From contig NZ_FWPT01000001.1 of assembly GCF_900174585.1 (NCBI RefSeq), forward strand, positions 434,001-498,000: a stretch of 64,000 nt of DNA, read 5' to 3'. This DNA comes from Parendozoicomonas haliclonae (GTDB taxonomy: Bacteria > Pseudomonadota > Gammaproteobacteria > Pseudomonadales > Endozoicomonadaceae). The translations under genes were made by a program, and so were the position numbers. Below are positions 1-8,770 of the stretch, one piece after another. Positions within the stretch are counted from its first letter, which is position 1. The number at the start of each line of letters is the position of its first letter. A model generated the notes under the pieces. It did not search any database and was not told the origin of the DNA. It was given only the letters and a program-made list of their open reading frames with translations.

Positions 1-338
1 TAACCACCACCGGCGGCACCGCCCTTGATACCAAACACCGGTCCCATACTTGGCTGACGAATACAGCTGATGGCATTACGACCAATCTTGTTCAGACCCA
101 TGGTAATGCCGATGGTGTTAACGGTCTTGCCTTCACCAAACGGGGTTGGCGTGGTGGCAGTAACCAGCACCATGCGGCCATCGGGTTTATGTGCAAGGTC
201 TTTACCGGCGGCAAGGCTGATTTTGGCTTTGTAGTGGCCGTAGGGCTCCACATGCTCTGTTTGCAGTCCAAGCTGGTCCGCCAGCTCGGTAACAGGCATC
301 AGTTTCGCGTCCCTGGAGATTTCAATATCCGACTTCAC
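1..338 (-). CDS. fhs: Formate--tetrahydrofolate ligase, N-terminal part
   Basis: This enzyme makes 10-formyl-tetrahydrofolate from formate, THF and ATP in one-carbon metabolism. Only the first 112 codons are inside the window; the gene runs off the left edge. The translation begins VKSDIEISRDAKLMPVTELA, and the nucleotide-binding loop TPTPFGEGKT follows at about residues 68-77, then the conserved IRQPSMGPVFGIKGGAAGGG stretch. The start chosen is GTG at 338, preceded by an AAAGG Shine-Dalgarno nine bases upstream. The gene points away from everything else here, so its operon partners cannot be seen. Confidence 0.93.
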   Translation of the reverse strand, partial: MKSDIEISRDAKLMPVTELADQLGLQTEHVEPYGHYKAKISLAAGKDLAHKPDGRMVLVTATTPTPFGEGKTVNTIGITMGLNKIGRNAISCIRQPSMGPVFGIKGGAAGGG

Positions 339-675
339 GCAGCAATACCTTTACACGTTGTTAGATGTTTGACTGCCAAGGAGCATGCCTGAGTGTTTAA
401 CGCAAAAAATTGATTTGCATCAAAAATGGCGGGTTTGGAAAGGGAAGGCAGTATGGTGAATTGTTTGGGAGTTCCCGGAAAATTGATAGAGCCAATTAAC
501 TCTGGAGGATAGTAATTAATTTCAATAAGTTTCGTTGTTATACGTAGGTTGCGGATGCAAAAGCGAAATTCCTTCTAGGCCTTTTTACTTGGTTTTATGG
601 TGCAAGTAAGGGTTAAATCGATTCGTAGTAAATCAATAGAATGCCTTATCTATTGTTATCACAAGCACTTGTGTC
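339..675. other. Non-coding gap between fhs and an acetyltransferase gene
   Basis: This divergent intergenic stretch must hold the promoters of fhs (minus) and the GNAT gene (plus). I see AT-rich DNA but no convincing hexamer pair. A small palindrome, CACAAG-CA-CTTGTG at 660-673, sits immediately before the ATG at 676 and could be an operator or chance. Confidence 0.4.
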
Positions 676-1305
676 ATGTTGAAAGAATACATAGTCGAGA
701 AACTGAACTCTTCATCTGTTGATGATGTTGCCAGCCTGATTGTTTCCGTATTTATGGAGAGGGAACCGCTGGCGATGCTGGATTCCTCTGATGGAAATGA
801 GTTCAAGGTTTATCTGACCAACCTGGGAACTCGGGCTGCGCAAACAGGTATGAGCCTTGTGGCTCGCTGTCGGTTCAGCAACAGAGTTGTTGGAGCAGTC
901 ATTTGTGCAGATCTGGCTGGTGCTCACCATGGTGAAGATGAGGGTGGAGACGCTGACCCGATAGAAGTTATGGTGGAGAAGCTGAATAGCGACTATTTCG
1001 GTCAAACCTCTCCAGAAAGTGGCCAGTATTTCAGCATTAAATTTATTGCAGCCTCTGCAGATTTCACTGGGCAGGGAATGGTGACCGACTTGATCGAACA
1101 GTCATTGCAGATAGCTCAGGAAAAAGGTTTTGTCTTTGCCCATACGGAAGCATCGGGCAATATTTCCCAGCATATGTTTATGAACAAGTTTGGCTTTGTT
1201 GAGAAAAACGCTATCGCCTACAGCGAATTTACCTTGAATGATGCACAACCGTTTGCCGCTGTTCAGGGGCATAAGGGTATCAAACTGTTGATAAAGTCGT
1301 TGTGA
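676..1305 (+). CDS. GNAT-family N-acetyltransferase-like protein
   Basis: A 209-residue protein with the outline of a GNAT acyltransferase: a central strand followed by an acetyl-CoA-loop-like segment (FTGQGMVTDLI, about residues 135-145) and a C-terminal FMNKFGF segment typical of the last GNAT strands. The substrate cannot be told. It is a single-gene unit between fhs and moeA. The ATG at 676 lacks a clear Shine-Dalgarno, so the start is uncertain. A 12-bp hairpin follows the stop codon. The GNAT assignment rests on fold-level resemblance only. Confidence 0.6.
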   Translation: MLKEYIVEKLNSSSVDDVASLIVSVFMEREPLAMLDSSDGNEFKVYLTNLGTRAAQTGMSLVARCRFSNRVVGAVICADLAGAHHGEDEGGDADPIEVMVEKLNSDYFGQTSPESGQYFSIKFIAASADFTGQGMVTDLIEQSLQIAQEKGFVFAHTEASGNISQHMFMNKFGFVEKNAIAYSEFTLNDAQPFAAVQGHKGIKLLIKSL

Positions 1306-1312
1306 TGTTAAA

Positions 1313-1346
1313 TAGAGGGAGAGGAGAGTTATCACCTCTCCCTCTA
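1313..1346. terminator. Hairpin between convergent GNAT gene and moeA
   Basis: Perfect 12-bp inverted repeat (TAGAGGGAGAGG at 1313-1324, complement at 1335-1346) around a 10-nt loop, between two convergent genes. The minus-strand transcript continues into ATTTAAC, a weak U-tract, so it probably serves mainly as the moeA terminator. The plus side has no U-tract. Confidence 0.6.
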
Positions 1347-1364
1347 GAGACTCTAAGATGGGGA

Positions 1365-2600
1365 TTAGGCAAGCAGATTATCGAAAGGCATGACCAAAAC
1401 CTGCTCTCCAGGTTCTGCGCCTTCACTCTCTTCTGGAAGGATGATGTAGCAGTTAGCCATATTCATAGACCGGAGAATGCCGGAGCCCTGGCTGCCGGTA
1501 GTGACGACAATTGGGTTGTCGCTGTCGTCTGCAGAGAGAATACCGCGCTGGAACTCACGACGCCCCGGTGCTTTCTTCAAGCGAGTCAGTGTAGTAGCAA
1601 GAAAAGTGGTAGGAGGCTGATGGTTCTCTCCAGACATAATCCGCAGCGCAGCTATCGCCAGAATATGCAGAGTGATGGTGGCAGATACCGGGTTGCCGGG
1701 TAGACCGAAGAACACACTGTCAGGCAGCTTGCCAAAGGCGAAAGGCTTGCCCGGTTTGATGGCCAGCTTCCAGAAACTGGTCTCGCCAAGTTCTTCCAGA
1801 ATCTCTTTGGTGTAATCGGCTTCACCGACAGACACACCACCGGAGGTGATAACGGCATCGGCTTCCCGATCGGCACGAATCAATGCTTCGCGAATAGTAT
1901 CACGATTATCCGGGAGCTTGCCCAGATCCAGAACATCCATACCCAGACGATGCAGCATGCTGGTAACAACAATGCGGTTGCTGTCGTAAATATCGCCATG
2001 GCCCAGTGTTTCACCGGGAAGCTTCAGTTCGTCTCCGGTGGAGAATACTGCCACTTTCACTTTGCGATAGACCGGCACACTGGCCACACCGAGTGAGGCC
2101 AGCAGGCCAAGGTCCTGAGGGCGCAGGCGGTGGCCCTGAGCAAGAACGTCACAACCTTCCTGAATATCTTCACCCGCCTTGCGGATATTGTTGCCGGCAT
2201 CAGCAGGCTTCAGGAAACGAATACCAACTTCGGTGCGCTCGGTCTGTTCCTGCATGATGACGGTATCGGTACCGGCCGGAATCGTAGCGCCGGTCATAAT
2301 ACGGATGCAGTGACCTTCCGGACAGGTACCTTCATAAGGATGACCGGCAAAGGATTCACCGGCCAGCGGCAGAGGCTTTTGGCTCGCCAGGTCAGCAGCC
2401 CGCAGTGCATAACCGTCCATGGCAGAGTTGTCATGGGGCGGCACGTTCATCGGTGAGATAACCGGTTGCGCCAGTACCCGACCATCGCACTCAGCCAGAG
2501 CAATGGATTCAACTTCGCTAACCGCGGTCACACCGGCAAGCAGTGTCTGTAAAGCCTGCTCCAGAGACATCAGGCCCGGTTTTGCGCAGCAGTCAGTCAT
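1365..2600 (-). CDS. moeA: Molybdopterin molybdenumtransferase MoeA
   Basis: MoeA inserts molybdate into adenylylated molybdopterin to give Moco, in the cytoplasm. The 411-residue length is normal. Family signatures visible: SPMNVPPHDNSAMDGYALR (about 49-67), the MoCF core TGDEL and TSGGVSVGEADYTK (about 253-266), and GLPGNPVSA (about 301-309). The ATG at 2600 has a GGAG box seven bases upstream. It is transcribed in the same direction as mobB and moaA but is separated from them by a divergent unknown gene, so it probably has its own promoter in the 2601-2656 gap. Confidence 0.96.
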   Translation of the reverse strand: MTDCCAKPGLMSLEQALQTLLAGVTAVSEVESIALAECDGRVLAQPVISPMNVPPHDNSAMDGYALRAADLASQKPLPLAGESFAGHPYEGTCPEGHCIRIMTGATIPAGTDTVIMQEQTERTEVGIRFLKPADAGNNIRKAGEDIQEGCDVLAQGHRLRPQDLGLLASLGVASVPVYRKVKVAVFSTGDELKLPGETLGHGDIYDSNRIVVTSMLHRLGMDVLDLGKLPDNRDTIREALIRADREADAVITSGGVSVGEADYTKEILEELGETSFWKLAIKPGKPFAFGKLPDSVFFGLPGNPVSATITLHILAIAALRIMSGENHQPPTTFLATTLTRLKKAPGRREFQRGILSADDSDNPIVVTTGSQGSGILRSMNMANCYIILPEESEGAEPGEQVLVMPFDNLLA

Positions 2601-2656
2601 GGTGAAACTCCTTATCTGGTTACTAACCTGAAAAATTTCTATTGCTGAGGCGGGCT

Positions 2657-3613
2657 ATGCCACCTCTCTATCTATACTTGCCGGCTTTTCAGTCCGGGAG
2701 CCTGCCGGTGATTCAATGGATACGCAGTTTACACGCTCTGCTTTTACCCTTTGTGCTGGCTTATGCCAGTAACGCCCTGGCTGAATCTGTTCATCGAGAT
2801 TCAAACACCGAAACACTGGTGATTCCCCTCGCCCGGCTTAACGAGTGGGAAATCAAGCAGGCTCCTGGCTGGTACAACATACCGGTTAAGGAGCTGGCAA
2901 TTTCGGAATCCCGTCTGGACGACCTGATGCAGGATCCGCACAAGCTGACTCCGGTTGAACATCAGAGCTGGATACATCGCAATCTTAACGATTACAAACA
3001 CTGGATCCCTTTAGCCACCGGCATCGGCTTCCAGTGGCTGCAGGATTACAGTGGCAACCTTTATAGCGCGCCTCTGGTTCATTCGCTGATCACCGGTTTC
3101 GGTTCAAACTGGATCTACTGGCAGCGCGATAAGCCCAGCTGGCAGCGGGTGGTCGATGGTGACGGCCCTGACAACCTGATGGAAGAGCTGCTGCCCTATG
3201 TGACCTATGGCTATTCTGGGTATGAGCTCTATGACTCTTTGACCAAAGGCTCAGCGCAGTACCTTTTGCACGGTGGCACGATTTTTCTGATTCTGAGCAC
3301 ACTGAAGAGCCTGGATAAAATGCACCTCGCCACCGATGCCTTGCTGATGGAAACCTCCAGTATTTTTTTGCACATGCAGGCCTTCGACAAACGTTTCCTG
3401 TATGGCTTTGCCCTGACTTTCTATCTCTACCGCTGGGGCGTATTCCCGAAAATGTTGGGTGAGTATGTCAAAGCCTGGTACTGGGATGGTGTGCGTTATC
3501 CAAACGCCGAGTATCTCCATCCGGGCATTATGCTTTCGACCAGCGTCTTTAATGCCCTGAACCTTTACTGGGGCAGCTTAATTGCCCGCAAGCTGGTTCG
3601 GCATTTGTTCTAG
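2657..3613 (+). CDS. Unknown exported or membrane protein
   Basis: I do not recognise this 318-residue protein. A hydrophobic signal-like segment (HALLLPFVLAYASNALAES) lies near the N terminus and ends in a plausible signal peptidase site after ALA. The rest is rich in aromatic residues (many W and Y) with hydrophobic stretches that may be amphipathic or membrane-inserted. ATG at 2657 is used; a TTG at 2642 in the same frame is possible. Its last 36 bases overlap the convergent end of mobB. It sits between Moco genes but shows no Moco-related motif. Confidence 0.7.
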   Translation: MPPLYLYLPAFQSGSLPVIQWIRSLHALLLPFVLAYASNALAESVHRDSNTETLVIPLARLNEWEIKQAPGWYNIPVKELAISESRLDDLMQDPHKLTPVEHQSWIHRNLNDYKHWIPLATGIGFQWLQDYSGNLYSAPLVHSLITGFGSNWIYWQRDKPSWQRVVDGDGPDNLMEELLPYVTYGYSGYELYDSLTKGSAQYLLHGGTIFLILSTLKSLDKMHLATDALLMETSSIFLHMQAFDKRFLYGFALTFYLYRWGVFPKMLGEYVKAWYWDGVRYPNAEYLHPGIMLSTSVFNALNLYWGSLIARKLVRHLF

Positions 3614-4123
3614 TCCGCTAAAGGCCAGTACAAATTCTGCCACCTGCTGGGGCTGGTTAATATCCAGCCTTGGCAGCGTAGTGGCGGGAGGCTGTGTCGC
3701 CTCATCGCAGCACAGGGCAATAATATTGTTGTCTTTCAGAAACAGAAACGGACGCTCGAAGCCACTGCGGTGCAGTTCAATTTTGGGAATGCTCGCATCC
3801 CGGAAGCCTTCTACCAGAATCAGATCCAGACGACTCTGGTCCAATAGTGAGAGCTGGTCTTCCAGTGACGGATCACACTCGTCGTATTCGGTAATGCTGA
3901 TGGCTCGATTCGGAGTGCTCAGCACCGTCTGCAGGCAACCGGCATGGCGTAGTCGGTAGCTGTCCTTGCCGGGTTTATCCGGTTCAATAATGTGATGGGA
4001 TGCCTTGATCAGCCCAATGCGTAACCCCTGCTGTTTCAGCAGTGGGATCACCTGTTCCAGAAGAGTGGTTTTCCCGGTGCCACTGAAGGCGGCAAACCCA
4101 AGAATAGGACGCTGTAACAGCAT
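3578..4123 (-). CDS. mobB: Molybdopterin-guanine dinucleotide biosynthesis adaptor MobB
   Basis: MobB is a GTP-binding accessory protein that assists MobA in making Mo-MGD. The Walker A motif FSGTGKTTL lies near residues 13-21 and the family motif ILVEGFRDASIPKIEL further on. The ATG at 4123 has GAGG five bases upstream and gives 181 residues; an in-frame TTG at 4141 would overlap moaA. It lies 7 bp after moaA, so the two form an operon under the Moco riboswitch. mobA, the enzyme it partners, is not in the window. Confidence 0.92.
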   Translation of the reverse strand: MLLQRPILGFAAFSGTGKTTLLEQVIPLLKQQGLRIGLIKASHHIIEPDKPGKDSYRLRHAGCLQTVLSTPNRAISITEYDECDPSLEDQLSLLDQSRLDLILVEGFRDASIPKIELHRSGFERPFLFLKDNNIIALCCDEATQPPATTLPRLDINQPQQVAEFVLAFSGLEQMPNQLAGN

Positions 4124-4130
4124 AACGGCC

Positions 4131-5111
4131 TCATCCGCCAATAATGGACAGGTTACGTGTACTTCCGGTCATCCCCTGATCCAGGAAGTGCTTGTCTTCC
4201 TTCAGGTTGAGCAGCTCACAGATACGCTGGTTCAGCAGCTCTTGCTGGTCATCGCTTTGCAGCAGATGGCGCAGACTGTGGCCGTGCTCGGCAAACAGGC
4301 AAAGCTGCAACTCACCCTGACTGTTCACTCGCAGGCGATTGCAGTCAGCACAGAAATCCTTGGAGTAGGGCATGATCAGGCCGATACGGCCCTGGTAATC
4401 CGGATGACAGAACTCGTGAGCCGGCCCGGCATTTTCCAGACGCAGGGATTTAATCCAGCCCCGCTCCAGCAGTTGCTTCTGGATAATCTGACCAGACAGG
4501 TGATGATTCTGGAAGAAGGTATCGGCATCGCCGGTTTCCATCAGCTCGATCATGCGAACTGTGATTGGCTTGTCTTTAATCCAGTCCAGATAACGATCCA
4601 GTTCCTTGTCATTCATGCCTTTCAGCAGCACGGAATTGACCTTCACCCGGGGCAGGCCTTTGGCAAAGGCGATATCGATACCACGCAATATTTCATCCAG
4701 CCGGTTGTGGCCGGTAATGCGTTCAAACATCGCCGGTTCAAGGCTGTCGATACTGACGTTCAGGTGGGTCATGCCGGCATCAATCCAGCTTTCCACCCGC
4801 TGATCCATCTTGTAACCGTTGGTGGTTACTGCCACGGTCTTGATGCCGGGCACATCACGGATGGTTTTCAGAATATCGACAAAATCGGTGCGCAGGGTGG
4901 GCTCGCCACCACTGATACGAATCTTGTTGGTGCCAAGTGAGGCAAAGGCAGTCGCAATCCGACGAATTTCATCGAGATTGATCGCAGTTCTATGGGATGT
5001 GTCTTTGCAGCCGTCCGGTAAGCAATACTGGCAGCGAAAATTGCAAAGGTCTGTCACAGACAGACGCAAATACGGGAACGTACGTCCCTGAAGGTCCTGT
5101 AATGTTGTCAT
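4131..5111 (-). CDS. moaA: GTP 3',8-cyclase MoaA (radical SAM)
   Basis: MoaA starts molybdopterin synthesis, converting GTP to 3',8-cyclo-GTP, which MoaC then turns into cPMP. The radical SAM cluster motif CNFRCQYC is at residues 23-30. The second Fe-S cluster motif, CADC followed 13 residues later by C, is near the C terminus, and the protein ends in GG as usual for the family. The start at ATG 5111 (326 residues) fits the family length and has GGAAAGG seven bases upstream. The frame stays open upstream to 5249, but that stretch is the riboswitch leader rather than coding. Confidence 0.96.
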   Translation of the reverse strand: MTTLQDLQGRTFPYLRLSVTDLCNFRCQYCLPDGCKDTSHRTAINLDEIRRIATAFASLGTNKIRISGGEPTLRTDFVDILKTIRDVPGIKTVAVTTNGYKMDQRVESWIDAGMTHLNVSIDSLEPAMFERITGHNRLDEILRGIDIAFAKGLPRVKVNSVLLKGMNDKELDRYLDWIKDKPITVRMIELMETGDADTFFQNHHLSGQIIQKQLLERGWIKSLRLENAGPAHEFCHPDYQGRIGLIMPYSKDFCADCNRLRVNSQGELQLCLFAEHGHSLRHLLQSDDQQELLNQRICELLNLKEDKHFLDQGMTGSTRNLSIIGG

Positions 5112-5117
5112 TGAACA

Positions 5118-5243
5118 CCTTTCCAATTGGTAGGGGAGGCTACAGGATTTCTCGCTGCAACCCGGTGGTGATAACTCACCACGGCTGCCCTCCCATGCCC
5201 GTACCATTTGGTAACCGGGTTTAGGAAAGGCCGCTCGGCGCTC
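5118..5243 (-). promoter_or_regulatory. Probable Moco riboswitch in the moaA leader
   Basis: The leader directly upstream of moaA folds into several stems. CCCG-UACC-AAAU-GGUA-CGGG forms one (about 5197-5218). A 7-bp hairpin GUGGUGA-GUUA-UCACCAC is at about 5165-5182. GGGAGGGC pairs with GCCUCCCC (5133-5140). CCUUUCC at 5224-5230 is exactly complementary to the moaA Shine-Dalgarno GGAAAGG at 5118-5124. Moco RNA elements are known upstream of moaA operons in gammaproteobacteria, and this position and layout match. I compared it from memory only, so assignment to that family needs a covariance-model search. Confidence 0.72.
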
Positions 5244-5358
5244 TGTCATTCAGGGTTTCAATAGCCCCTTTGACTTGATCATCTTACCAGCTGTTTCAAC
5301 GCACGACACTTGGCAATTAGCGAAGGCTTTATTGCATCGGGGCCAATGTTGAGCTGTG

Positions 5359-7071
5359 TCAAAGGAAACGATGCGCAGTCTGGACGATCTCTTTAACAAT
5401 GGCCTTCAGTCCGTTACCTCGTGATGGACTCAGATGATTCATCAGCCCCAGCTGCTGAAACAGATCATCCATATCAAAACTCAGCAGGCTGGCTGGTGTA
5501 CGCCCATTAAGTGCGGTCTGCAGTATATAGACCAGTCCACGAATCACACGGGCATCGCTGTCGATGGCAAAGTGCAGGGTCTGGTTGTTCTCATCGTAAA
5601 AGTGATGCATCCAGACGGTACTTTCACAACCGGAAAGCTGGGTTTCCTGCTGGCGTAACTCATCGGGCAAGGTGGGAAGCTTGTTGGCCAGCTGCATAAT
5701 GCTGCGGTAGCGGTCCTGCCAGTTTCTGGTTTTCAGCAACTGGTGACACAGGGTTTCAAGACCGTCAGCGGTGAAGTGAGGAGCTTCTGCAAATGTTGCT
5801 GGCAGTTCACTCTTTTCGCTGTCAAAGGCAACTACCGTTTCAGCATGTTCCTGCACGGCTGTGATCGTTTCATTCAGAATGGTATGCAGTGCTGCGATGA
5901 AATGATCAATATCTGCTTCGGTGTTGTAACAGGCCAGTGACGCCCGCACTGTGCCCTTCAATCCCAGGGTTTCCATCAGCGGCATGGTGCAGTGGTGGCC
6001 GGTACGTACGGCAATGCCCTGCTGGTCCAACAGAACGCCAAGGTCCTGATTGTGGATATGATCACAAACAAAGGAAACGACAGCTGTCTTATCCTGTGCC
6101 GTACCGATGCGACGAATGCCCGGAAGTTGATCCAGCGCCTGCTCCAGCTTCAGGCGCAACATGGTTTCGTGTTGTGCCAGTCGGGTACGGTCCTGAGCAT
6201 TGAGATAATTAATGGCAGCCGCCAGACCAATCACGCCAGCAATATTCGGTGTACCTGCCTCAAAGCGGAACGGTGGTTTCTGGAAGGTGGTGCCGGAAAA
6301 ACTGACCCTGTCGATCATCTCACCGCCCCCCTGCCAGGGCGGCATGGCTTCCAGTAGATCCCGGCGACCATAGAGCACACCGATACCGGTTGGACCGTAA
6401 ACCTTGTGGCCGGAGAATACATAGAAGTCGCAGTCCAGATCCTGCATATCAACTGGGAAGTGCGCGACCGCCTGAGCGCCATCAATAATAGTGAGTGCAC
6501 CTACGGCCTTGGCCGCTGCAATCATCTCTTTCACCGGGTTGATGGTGCCCAGTGCATTGGAAACATGGGTGACCGACAGCACTTTGGTGTTGCTGTTGAG
6601 CAACTGCTGAAAAGCGGCGAGATCCAGCTCACCGCTCTCGGTAATGGGGATCACCTTGATCGTTGCGCCGGTGCGTTCTGCGACCAGTTGCCAGGGCACG
6701 ATGTTGGCATGGTGTTCCATGGCGGATAGCAGAATCTCATCACCGGCTTTCAGTGTGCTGCTGCCCCAGCTCCAGGCCAGCAGGTTCAGAGCCTCTGTTG
6801 CCCCTCGGGTCCAGATAATTTCATCGCTGTGTCGGGCATTCAGAAACTGGCAGACGGTATCGCGGGCATCTTCAAAGGCATGGGTGGATCTTGCGCTTAA
6901 GGCATGTGAGGCACGATGGACATTGGCATTGGCCCGCAGGTAGTAATCACTGATGGCATCAATGACCACGCGTGGCTTCTGGGTGGTTGCGGCGTTGTCG
7001 AGCCAGACCAGTGGATGGCCGTGAACCTGTTCAGCCAGAATCGGGAAATGTAAACGAAGGTCAGCAGGCAT
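5359..7071 (-). CDS. Fused cysteine desulfurase (SufS/CsdA type) and SufE/CsdE sulfur acceptor
   Basis: A 570-residue protein joining two normally separate Fe-S assembly proteins. Residues 1-405 are a group II cysteine desulfurase: LDNAATT start region, PLP lysine K223 in SGHK, catalytic C361 in RTGHHC, and the FEAGTPNIAG segment. Residues 430-570 are a complete SufE domain with acceptor cysteine C482 in LSGCESTVW. The enzyme would strip sulfur from cysteine and pass it to its own SufE domain. ATG at 7071 is chosen; an upstream in-frame start would overlap the previous gene. No sufBCD genes are adjacent, which leans toward a CsdA-CsdE-type role. Confidence 0.92.
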   Translation of the reverse strand: MPADLRLHFPILAEQVHGHPLVWLDNAATTQKPRVVIDAISDYYLRANANVHRASHALSARSTHAFEDARDTVCQFLNARHSDEIIWTRGATEALNLLAWSWGSSTLKAGDEILLSAMEHHANIVPWQLVAERTGATIKVIPITESGELDLAAFQQLLNSNTKVLSVTHVSNALGTINPVKEMIAAAKAVGALTIIDGAQAVAHFPVDMQDLDCDFYVFSGHKVYGPTGIGVLYGRRDLLEAMPPWQGGGEMIDRVSFSGTTFQKPPFRFEAGTPNIAGVIGLAAAINYLNAQDRTRLAQHETMLRLKLEQALDQLPGIRRIGTAQDKTAVVSFVCDHIHNQDLGVLLDQQGIAVRTGHHCTMPLMETLGLKGTVRASLACYNTEADIDHFIAALHTILNETITAVQEHAETVVAFDSEKSELPATFAEAPHFTADGLETLCHQLLKTRNWQDRYRSIMQLANKLPTLPDELRQQETQLSGCESTVWMHHFYDENNQTLHFAIDSDARVIRGLVYILQTALNGRTPASLLSFDMDDLFQQLGLMNHLSPSRGNGLKAIVKEIVQTAHRFL

Positions 7072-7108
7072 GAGCTGTGAATCAAGCGTAGGAAACTGAC
7101 CCTGAATG

Positions 7109-8116
7109 TTACCAGATTTGTGGCAGGAAGTTGGGGAGGTACTGATAAATACGAGGGCGGTAGCAGGTTTGTATCTTGCTCTCTTCACCGGTCACCCGGG
7201 CCATATAATCACACCAGTATTCGTCCAGCGAGGCACCGGTCAGTTCCAGCAGAGTGTTGCTGAAATCTTCATTGGAGTATTTCATCGTGCCAGACGCGGC
7301 TTTCTCATAGAGGATACGATGAAGCGTTTCCACAACCCGCTTGTCCGGGTGGTAAGAGTCAATCAACCTCAGCATGCCAGCCGTATGAATGGCATCCTGT
7401 TTGTAGATATAGCCTCGCTCACGGAAGCCCCGGCAGTGGCCCACTTGCTCTTTACGACAATAAATATTGTGGAAGCGGGTCTCTATGGTTTTGCCGTTCT
7501 GATGTTCGACCATCGCCTTGCGGGTAATATCCATAAAGATATTGACGGACCAGGATTCAAAATAAGCGTGCTGGATGTAATAGGCGATAGCTTCGGACAT
7601 CCATTCGGCCCAATGGTGCATGTAGTTGTGCTGCAGCAGATGGACGATTTCATGAATGACCGTGCCGTAGGTCTTTTCCTTTTCCGGGGTATTGGTATAG
7701 GAGTCGTAGAAAAAAATGTAATTCTTGCTGGCTGTTGCTGCTGCTGAGCCTGAGCTGGGGGCTTTTCGGTACAGGAGATAGATCACATCGTCTGCGGGAA
7801 CATGTTGCGGTGTCCAGAGCTGTCTTCGCAGGTAGCGATACCAGCGCTCAACAATTTCCTTGGCTTTTGCACGAAATTTAACGGTATTGGGCTCAAAGAA
7901 TGCCTCCGAGTCTTCCTGCAGCTCGACAATATTCGGCATGATGAGATCGGTTTCGCCTTCCCGATAAATGACGGGCTGCATAGGTATCGCTATGGCGGGG
8001 TCGTATTCGGCGTGAATAACGCTGACAGCCCGGCTGCTGTAACTGACAGACAGGCAAGCAGTGATAACCACCAGGCAGATCATCCGTAAAAGTCGGCGTA
8101 TGGCAGGCGTGGACAT
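7109..8116 (-). CDS. Secreted zinc-metallopeptidase-like protein (HExxH)
   Basis: A 335-residue protein with a signal-like N terminus (hydrophobic segment at about 12-24) and a gluzincin-like zinc motif: HEIVH at residues 155-159 and a downstream glutamate in EWMSEAIAYY (E175), 16 residues after the second histidine. This is the spacing of M1/M61/M4-like peptidases and of peptidase-MA-like proteins. It ends 37 bp before the SufS-SufE gene and may be co-transcribed with it. The substrate is unknown. Confidence 0.72.
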   Translation of the reverse strand: MSTPAIRRLLRMICLVVITACLSVSYSSRAVSVIHAEYDPAIAIPMQPVIYREGETDLIMPNIVELQEDSEAFFEPNTVKFRAKAKEIVERWYRYLRRQLWTPQHVPADDVIYLLYRKAPSSGSAAATASKNYIFFYDSYTNTPEKEKTYGTVIHEIVHLLQHNYMHHWAEWMSEAIAYYIQHAYFESWSVNIFMDITRKAMVEHQNGKTIETRFHNIYCRKEQVGHCRGFRERGYIYKQDAIHTAGMLRLIDSYHPDKRVVETLHRILYEKAASGTMKYSNEDFSNTLLELTGASLDEYWCDYMARVTGEESKIQTCYRPRIYQYLPNFLPQIW

Positions 8117-8278
8117 GAGAATGTTGGCTCCCTCATCTTCTCTTATCCTGTTCAGACACTATTTGGCCGTTGTTTGCTTCGTGGTGAAGACAGTCTCTCT
8201 AACAGAGCTGATATGAGCAGTTTTCGATTTTGTTTTGCACAGACGGGGAACGTTGTATCCTTCAGGCGTCGATAACAG

Positions 8279-8767
8279 ATGGCCTGGATACCTGTCGTGA
8301 TCAGTGTACAGACAGCAGATTTTGATGTAGCCCGCGAATACGATGCCCTGCGTGAGAACTCCGGAACCGGAGCTGTCGTCATGTTCAGCGGTCTGGTTCG
8401 GGATATGAATCTTGGCGATACCGTGGGTGGCCTTTACCTGGAACATTATCCGGGCATGACCGAAAAATCCCTGCAGGCGATCGTGGATGAAGCCTGTGAA
8501 CGCTGGCCTATTGATGCCTGGCGGGTGATTCACCGTGTTGGTCAGCTGGATATTAAAGACCAGATTGTATTTGTCGGTATGGCCAGTGCTCATCGACAGG
8601 CCGCGTTTGAAGCCTGTGAATTCCTGATGGATTACCTGAAGACCCGCGCACCGTTTTGGAAACGGGAACAGACCACTGAAGGTGAACGTTGGATTGAAGC
8701 CCGGGACAGTGATTCCGAAGCGGCGGATCGCTGGCAGGCCGCAGACAGTCCAGTGATCGGAGAGTAA
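8279..8767 (+). CDS. moaE: Molybdopterin synthase catalytic subunit MoaE
   Basis: MoaE, with thiocarboxylated MoaD, inserts the dithiolene sulfurs into cPMP. Family signatures are clear: GAVVMFSGLVRD (about 30-41), LEHYPGMTEKSL, HRVGQLDI, and KTRAPFWKRE near the C terminus, which carries the catalytic lysines. The length, 162 residues, is slightly long. The Shine-Dalgarno is weak. The stop codon is three bases from the modA start, so moaE and modABC probably form one operon. MoaD, usually encoded just upstream, is absent here. Confidence 0.94.
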   Translation: MAWIPVVISVQTADFDVAREYDALRENSGTGAVVMFSGLVRDMNLGDTVGGLYLEHYPGMTEKSLQAIVDEACERWPIDAWRVIHRVGQLDIKDQIVFVGMASAHRQAAFEACEFLMDYLKTRAPFWKREQTTEGERWIEARDSDSEAADRWQAADSPVIGE

Positions 8768-8770
8768 TTG

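Noticed and set aside
660-673. Small palindrome CACAAGCACTTGTG before the first GNAT gene
   Set aside because: Six-base arms are too short to rule out chance, and nothing else marks it as an operator.
4005-4940. Plus-strand open frame over mobB and moaA (311 codons)
   Set aside because: It lies fully over two confident genes on the other strand.
5112-5249. N-terminal extension of MoaA by 46 residues
   Set aside because: The family starts at ATG 5111, which has a good Shine-Dalgarno, and the upstream stretch folds as a riboswitch-like RNA.
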